This document shows, one piece after another, positions 52,833-61,442 of a stretch of DNA of 64,000 nt. Under the pieces are notes generated by a model. The model was not told where the DNA came from. It saw only the letters and a program-made list of their open reading frames with translations, and did no database searches. Every line of letters starts with the position of its first letter. The first letter of the stretch is position 1. Made by a program: the position numbers and the translations under genes. Source of the stretch: Limanda limanda (taxonomy: Eukaryota; Chordata; Actinopteri; Pleuronectiformes; Pleuronectidae); the NCBI RefSeq assembly GCF_963576545.1, contig NW_026870454.1, positions 310,001 through 374,000 of the forward strand. Reading direction: 5' to 3'.

Positions 52833-53957
52833 CTTTCTCCTATGTGCTTTCATCCCTAACCCTAACCCTAACCCTTCCGAAAGTCGGAGAAGCTCAAGGA
52901 TGGTACCGATCGATGCGCGCTACCCCATTTAGTGGGGGTAGAGCCTACTTGCAAGTCTCTCCGACCTTCACAAAAAAAGTTATTCAAGAATATCTCTTTC
53001 TCCTATGTGCTTTCATCCCTAACCCTAACCCTAACCCTTCCGAAAGTCGGAGAAGCTCAAGGATGGTACCGATCGATGCGCGCTACCCCATTTAGTGGGG
53101 GTAGAGCCTACTTGCAAGTCTCTCCGACCTTCACAAAAAAAGTTATTCAAGAATATCTCCTCAGATTTGGGGGAATTTCGTCGGTCGACCTCTTCCGAAG
53201 GTCGTACAAGCTCGGGGATGGTACCAATCGATCCGCAGGACCCAAATTAGTCCAGATGCAACCACTTTCCAAGTCTCTCCGACCTTCACAAAAAAAGTTA
53301 TTCAAGAATATCTCTTTCTCCTATGTGCTTTCATCCCTAACCCTAACCCTAACCCTTCCGAAAGTCGGAGAAGCTCAAAGATGGTACCGATCGATGCGCG
53401 CTACCCCATTTAGTGGGGGTAGAGCCTACTTGCAAGTCTCTCCGACCTTCACAAAAAAAGTTATTCAAGAATATCTCTTTCTCCTATGTGCTTTCATCCC
53501 TAACCCTAACCCTAACCCTTCCGAAAGTCGGAGAAGCTCAAGGATGGTACCGATCGATGCGCGCAACCCCATTTAGTGGGGGTAGAGCCTACTTGCAAGT
53601 CTCTCCGACCTTCACAAAAAAAGTTATTCAAGAATATCTCCTCAGATTTGGGGGAATTTCGTCGGTCGACCTCTTTCGAAGGTCGTACAAGCTCGGGGAT
53701 GGTACCAATCGATCCGCAGGACCCAAATTAGTCCAGATGCAACCACTTTCCAAGTCTCTCCGACCTTCACAAAAAAAGTTATTCAAGAATATCTCTTTCT
53801 CCTATGTGCTTTCATCCCTAACCCTAACCCTAACCCTTCCGAAAGTCGGAGAAGCTCAAGGATGGTACCGATCGATGCGCGCTACCCCATTTAGTGGGGG
53901 TAGAGCCTACTTGCAAGTCTCTCCGACCTTCACAAAAAAAGTTATTCAAGAATATCT

Positions 53958-56900
53958 CCTCAGATTTGGGGGAATTTCGTCGGTCGACCTCTTCCGAAGG
54001 TCGTACAAGCTCGGGGATAGTACCAATCGATCCGCAGGACCCAAATTAGTCCAGATGCAACCACTTTCCAAGTCTCTCCGACCTTCACAAAAAACGTTAT
54101 TCAAGAATATCTCTTTCTCCTATGTGCTTTCATCCCTAACCCTAACCCTAACCCTTCCGAAAGTCGGAGAAGCTCAAGGATGGTACCGATCGATGCGCGC
54201 TACCCCATTTAGTGGGGGTAGAGCCTACTTGCAAGTCTCTCCGACCTTCACAAAAAAAGTTATTCAAGAATATCTCTTTCTCCTATGTGCTTTCATCCCT
54301 AACCCTAACCCTAACCCTTCCGAAAGTCGGAGAAGCTCAAGGATGGTACCGATCGATGCGCGCTACCCCATTTAGTGGGGGTAGAGCCTACTTGCAAGTC
54401 TCTCCGACCTTCACAAAAAAAGTTATTCAAGAATATCTCTTTCTCCTATGTGCTTTCATCCCTAACCCTAACCCTAACCCTTCCGAAAGTCGGAGAAGCT
54501 CAAGGATGGTACCGATCGATGCGCGCTACCCCATTTAGTGGGGGTAGAGCCTACTTGCAAGTCTCTCCGACCTTCACAAAAAAAGTTATTCAAGAATATC
54601 TCTTTCTCCTATGTGCTTTCATCCCTAACCCTAACCCTAACCCTTCCGAAAGTCGGAGAAGCTCAAGGATGGTACCGATCGATGCGCGCAACCCCATTTA
54701 GTGGGGGTAGAGCCTACTTGCAAGTCTCTCCGACCTTCACAAAAAAAGTTATTCAAGAATATCTCCTCAGATTTGGGGGAATTTCGTCGGTCGACCTCTT
54801 CCGAAGGTCGTACAAGCTCGGGGATGGTACCAATCGATCCGCAGGACCCAAATTAGTCCAGATGCAACCACTTTCCAAGTCTCTCCGACCTTCACAAAAA
54901 AAGTTATTCAAGAATATCTCTTTCTCCTATGTGCTTTCATCCCTAACCCTAACCCTAACCCTTCCGAAAGTCGGAGAAGCTCAAAGATGGTATCGATCGA
55001 TGCGCGCTACCCCATTTAGTGGGGGTAGAGCCTACTTGCAAGTCTCTCCGACCTTCACAAAAAAAGTTATTCAAGAATATCTCTTTCTCCTATGTGCTTT
55101 CATCCCTATCCCTAACCCTAACCCTTCCGAAAGTCGGAGAAGCTCAAGGATGGTACCGATCGATGCGCGCAACCCCATTTAGTGGGGGTAGAGCCTACTT
55201 GCAAGTCTCTCCGACCTTCACAAAAAAAGTTATTCAAGAATATCTCCTCAGATTTGGGGGAATTTCGTCGGTCGACCTCTTTCGAAGGTCGTACAAGCTC
55301 GGGGATGGTACCAATCGATCCGCAGGACCCAAATTAGTCCAGATGCAACCACTTTCCAAGTCTCTCCGACCTTCACAAAAAAAGTTATTCAAGAATATCT
55401 CTTTCTCCTATGTGCTTTCATCCCTAACCCTAACCCTAACCCTTCCGAAAGTCGGAGAAGCTCAAGGATGGTACCGATCGATGCGCGCTACCCCATTTAG
55501 TGGGGGTAGAGCCTACTTGCAAGTCTCTCCGACCTTCACAAAAAAAGTTATTCAAGAATATCTCTTTCTCCTATGTGCTTTCATCCCTAACCCTAACCCT
55601 AACCCTTCCGAAAGTCGGAGAAGCTCAAGGATGGTACCGATCGATGCGCGCTACCCCATTTAGTGGGGGTAGAGCCTACTTGCAAGTCTCTCCGACCTTC
55701 ACAAAAAAAGTTATTCAAGAATATCTCCTCAGATTTGGGGGAATTTCGTCGGTCGACCTCTTCCGAAGGTCGTACAAGCTCGGGGATGGTACCAATCGAT
55801 CCGCAGGACCCAAATTAGTCCAGATGCAACCACTTTCCAAGTCTCTCCGACCTTCACAAAAAAAGTTATTCAAGAATATCTCTTTCTCCTATGTGCTTTC
55901 ATCCCTAACCCTAACCCTAATCCTTCCGAAAGTCGGAGAAGCTCAAGGATGGTACCGATCGATGTGCGCTACCCCATTTAGTGGGGGTAGAGCCTACTTG
56001 CAAGTCTCTCCGACCTTCACAAAAAAAGTTATTCAAGAATATCTCTTTCTCCTATGTGCTTTCATCCCTAACCCTAACCCTAACCCTTCCGAAAGTCGGA
56101 GAAGCTCAAGGATGGTACCGATCGATGTGCGCTACCCCATTTAGTGGGGGTAGAGCCTACTTGCAAGTCTCTCCGACCTTCACAAAAAAAGTTATTCAAG
56201 AATATCTCTTTCTCCTATGTGCTTTCATCCCTAACCCTAACCCTAACCCTTCCGAAAGTCGGAGAAGCTCAAGGATGGTACCGATCGATGCGCGCTACCC
56301 CATTTAGTGGGGGTAGAGCCTACTTGCAAGTCTCTCCGACCTTCACAAAAAAAGTTATTCAAGAATATCTCTTTCTCCTATGTGCTTTCATCCCTAACCC
56401 TAACCCTAACCCTTCCGAAAGTCGGAGAAGCTCAAGGATGGTACTGGTCGATGCGTGCAACCCCATTTAGTGGGGGTAGAGCCTACTTGCAAGTCTCTCC
56501 GACCTTCACAAAAAAAGTTATTCAAGAATATCTCCTCAGATTTGGGGGAATTTCGTCGGTCGACCTCTTCCGAAGGTCGTACAAGCTCGGGGATGGTACC
56601 AATCGATCCGCAGGACCCAAATTAGTCCAGATGCAACCACTTTCCAAGTCTCTCCGACCTTCACAAAAAAAGTTATTCAAGAATATCTCTTTCTCCTATG
56701 TGCTTTCATCCCTAACCCTAACCCTAACCCTTCCGAAAGTCGGAGAAGCTCAAGGATGGTACCGATCGATGCGCGCTACCCCATTTAGTGGGGGTAGAGC
56801 CTACTTGCAAGTCTCTCCGACCTTCACAAAAAAAGTTATTCAAGAATATCTCTTTCTCCTATGTGCTTTCATCCCTAACCCTAACCCTAACCCTTCCGAA

Positions 56901-58457
56901 AGTCGGAGAAGCTCAAGGATGGTACCGATCGATGCGCGCAACCCCATTTAGTGGGGGTAGAGCCTACTTGCAAGTCTCTCCGACCTTCACAAAAAAAGTT
57001 ATTCAAGAATATCTCCTCAGATTTGGGGGAATTTCGTCGGTCGACCTCTTTCGAAGGTCGTACAAGCTCGGGGATGGTACCAATCGATCCGCAGGACCCA
57101 AATTAGTCCAGATGCAACCACTTTCCAAGTCTCTCCGACCTTCACAAAAAAAGTTATTCAAGAATATCTCTTTCTCCTATGTGCTTTCATCCCTAACCCT
57201 AACCCTAACCCTTCCGAAAGTCGGAGAAGCTCAAGGATGGTACCGATCGATGCGCGCTACCCCATTTAGTGGGGGTAGAGCCTACTTGCAAGTCTCTCCG
57301 ACCTTCACAAAAAAAGTTATTCAAGAATATCTCTTTCTCCTATGTGCTTTCATCCCTAACCCTAACCCTAACCCTTCCGAAAGTCGGAGAAGCTCAAGGA
57401 TGGTACCGATCGATGCGCGCAACCCCATTTAGTGGGGGTAGAGCCTACTTGCAAGTCTCTCCGACCTTCACAAAAAAAGTTATTCAAGAATATCTCCTCA
57501 GATTTGGGGGAATTTCGTCGGTCGACCTCTTCCGAAGGTCGTACAAGCTCGGGGATGGTACCAATCGATCCGCAGGACCCAAATTAGTCCAGATGCAACC
57601 ACTTTCCAAGTCTCTCCGACCTTCACAAAAAAAGTTATTCAAGAATATCTCTTTCTCCTATGTGCTTTCATCCCTAACCCTAACCCTAACCCTTCCGAAA
57701 GTCGGAGAAGCTCAAAGATGGTACCGATCGATGCGCGCTACCCCATTTAGTGGGGGTACAGCCTACTTGCAAGTCTCTCCGACCTTCACAAAAAAAGTTA
57801 TTCAAGAATATCTCTTTCTCCTATGTGCTTTCATCCCTAACCCTAACCCTAACCCTTCCGAAAGTCGGAGAAGCTCAAGGATGGTACCGATCGATGCGCG
57901 CAACCCCATTTAGTGGGGGTAGAGCCTACTTGCAAGTCTCTCCGACCTTCACAAAAAAAGTTATTCAAGAATATCTCCTCAGATTTGGGGGAATTTCGTC
58001 GGTCGACCTCTTTCGAAGGTCGTACAAGCTCGGGGATGGTACCAATCGATCCGCAGGACCCAAATTAGTCCAGATGCAACCACTTTCCAAGTCTCTCCGA
58101 CCTTCACAAAAAAAGTTATTCAAGAATATCTCTTTCTCCTATGTGCTTTCATCCCTAACCCTAACCCTAACCCTTCCGAAAGTCGGAGAAGCTCAAGGAT
58201 GGTACCGATCGATGCGCGCTACCCCATTTAGTGGGGGTAGAGCCTACTTGCAAGTCTCTCCGACCTTCACAAAAAAAGTTATTCAAGAATATCTCTTTCT
58301 CCTATGTGCTTTCATCCCTAACCCTAACCCTAACCCTTCCGAAAGTCGGAGAAGCTCAAGGATGGTACCGATCGATGCGCGCTACCCCATTTAGTGGGGG
58401 TAGAGCCTACTTGCAAGTCTCTCCGACCTTCACAAAAAAAGTTATTCAAGAATATCT
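53958..58457 (+). repeat. Right copy of the 19,097-bp-distant duplication
   Basis: It is the partner of 34861-39360. Private variants here are AGTACC near 54019, C at 54095, T at 54993, CCCTATCCC near 55109, and GATGTGCGC near 56127. Sequence outside both ends follows different monomer orders. Confidence 0.8.
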
Positions 58458-59419
58458 CCTCAGATTTGGGGGAATTTCGTCGGTCGACCTCTTCCGAAGG
58501 TCGTACAAGCTCGGGGATGGTACCAATCGATCCGCAGGACCCAAATTAGTCCAGATGCAACCACTTTCCAAGTCTCTCCGACCTTCACAAAAAAAGTTAT
58601 TCAAGAATATCTCTTTCTCCTATGTGCTTTCATCCCTAACCCTAACCCTAACCCTTCCGAAAGTCGGAGAAGCTCAAAGATGGTACCGATCGATGCGCGC
58701 TACCCCATTTAGTGGGGGTACAGCCTACTTGCAAGTCTCTCCGACCTTCACAAAAAAAGTTATTCAAGAATATCTCTTTCTCCTATGTGCTTTCATCCCT
58801 AACCCTAACCCTAACCCTTCCGAAAGTCGGAGAAGCTCAAGGATGGTACCGATCGATGCGCGCAACCCCATTTAGTGGGGGTAGAGCCTACTTGCAAGTC
58901 TCTCCGACCTTCACAAAAAAAGTTATTCAAGAATATCTCCTCAGATTTGGGGGAATTTCGTCGGTCGACCTCTTTCGAAGGTCGTACAAGCTCGGGGATG
59001 GTACCAATCGATCCGCAGGACCCAAATTAGTCCAGATGCAACCACTTTCCAAGTCTCTCCGACCTTCACAAAAAAAGTTATTCAAGAATATCTCTTTCTC
59101 CTATGTGCTTTCATCCCTAACCCTAACCCTAACCCTTCCGAAAGTCGGAGAAGCTCAAGGATGGTACCGATCGATGCGCGCTACCCCATTTAGTGGGGGT
59201 AGAGCCTACTTGCAAGTCTCTCCGACCTTCACAAAAAAAGTTATTCAAGAATATCTCTTTCTCCTATGTGCTTTCATCCCTAACCCTAACCCTAACCCTT
59301 CCGAAAGTCGGAGAAGCTCAAGGATGGTACCGATCGATGCGCGCTACCCCATTTAGTGGGGGTAGAGCCTACTTGCAAGTCTCTCCGACCTTCACAAAAA
59401 AAGTTATTCAAGAATATCT
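56534..59419 (+). repeat. Three consecutive 962-bp higher-order units
   Basis: B starts at 56534, 57015, 57496, 57977, 58458 and 58939 are all 481 bp apart and alternate TTCCG and TTTCG. The last two units share AAAGATGG and GTACAGCC marks (near 57717/57759 and 58679/58721), so they are a recent 962-bp duplication. Confidence 0.87.
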
Positions 59420-61442
59420 CCTCAGATTTGGGGGAATTTCGTCGGTCGACCTCTTCCGAAGGTCGTACAAGCTCGGGGATGGTACCAATCGATCCGCAGG
59501 ACCCAAATTAGTCCAGATGCAACCACTTTCCAAGTCTCTACGACCTTCACAAAAAAAGTTATTCAAGAATATCTCTTTCTCCTATGTGCTTTCATCCCTA
59601 ACCCTAACCCTAACCCTTCCGAAAGTCGGAGAAGCTCAAGGATGGTACCGATCGATGCGCGCAACCCCATTTAGTGGGGGTAGAGCCTACTTGCAAGTCT
59701 CTCCGACCTTCACAAAAAAAGTTATTCAAGAATATCTCCTCAGATTTGGGGGAATTTCGTCGGTCGACCTCTTCCGAAGGTCGTACAAGCTCGGGGATGG
59801 TACCAATCGATCTGCAGGACCCAAATTAGTCCAGATGCAACCACTTTCCAAGTCTCTCCGACCTTCACAAAAAAAGTTATTCAAGAATATCTCTTTCTCC
59901 TATGTGCTTTCATCCCTAACCCTAACCCTAACCCTTCCGAAAGTCGGAGAAGCTCAAGGATGGTACCGATCGATGCGCGCTACCCCATTTAGTGGGGGTA
60001 GAGCCTACTTGCAAGTCTCTCCGACCTTCACAAAAAAAGTTATTCAAGAATATCTCTTTCTCCTATGTGCTTTCATCCCTAACCCTAACCCTAACCCTTC
60101 CGAAAGTCGGAGAAGCTCAAGGATGGTACCGATCGATGCGCGCTACCCCATTTAGTGGGGGTAGAGCCTACTTGCAAGTCTCTCCGACCTTCACAAAAAA
60201 AGTTATTCAAGAATATCTCTTTCTCCTATGTGCTTTCATCCCTAACCCTAACCCTAACCCTTCCGAAAGTCGGAGAAGCTCAAAGATGGTACCGATCGAT
60301 GCGCGCTACCCCATTTAGTGGGGGTAGAGCCTACTTGCAAGTCTCTCCGACCTTCACAAAAAAAGTTATTCAAGAATATCTCTTTCTCCTATGTGCTTTC
60401 ATCCCTAACCCTAACCCTAACCCTTCCGAAAGTCGGAGAAGCTCAAGGATGGTACCGATCGATGCGCGCAACCCCATTTAGTGGGGGTAGAGCCTACTTG
60501 CAAGTCTCTCCGACCTTCACAAAAAAAGTTATTCAAGAATATCTCCTCAGATTTGGGGGAATTTCGTCGGTCGACCTCTTCCGAAGGTCGTACAAGCTCG
60601 GGGATGGTACCAATCGATCAGCAGGACCCAAATTAGTCCAGATGCAACCACTTTCCAAGTCTCTCCGACCTTCACAAAAAAAGTTATTCAAGAATATCTC
60701 TTTCTCCTATGTGCTTTCATCCCTAACCCTAACCCTAACCCTTCCGAAAGTCGGAGAAGCTCAAGGATGGTACCGATCGATGCGCGCTACCCCATTTAGT
60801 GGGGGTAGAGCCTACTTGCAAGTCTCTCCGACCTTCACAAAAAAAGTTATTCAAGAATATCTCTTTCTCCTATGTGCTTTCATCCCTAACCCTAACCCTA
60901 ACCCTTCCGAAAGTCGGAGAAGCTCAAGGATGGTACCGATCGATGCGCGCAACCCCATTTAGTGGGGGTAGAGCCTACTTGCAAGTCTCTCCGACCTTCA
61001 CAAAAAAAGTTATTCAAGAATATCTCCTCAGATTTGGGGGAATTTCGTCGGTCGACCTCTTTCGAAGGTCGTACAAGCTCGGGGATGGTACCAATCGATC
61101 CGCAGGACCCAAATTAGTCCAGATGCAACCACTTTCCAAGTCTCTCCGACCTTCACAAAAAAAGTTATTCAAGAATATCTCTTTCTCCTATGTGCTTTCA
61201 TCCCTAACCCTAACCCTAACCCTTCCGAAAGTCGGAGAAGCTCAAGGATGGTACCGATCGATGCGCGCTACCCCATTTAGTGGGGGTAGAGCCTACTTGC
61301 AAGTCTCTCCGACCTTCACAAAAAAAGTTATTCAAGAATATCTCTTTCTCCTATGTGCTTTCATCCCTAACCCTAACCCTAACCCTTCCGAAAGTCGGAG
61401 AAGCTCAAAGATGGTACCGATCGATGCGCGCTACCCCATTTA

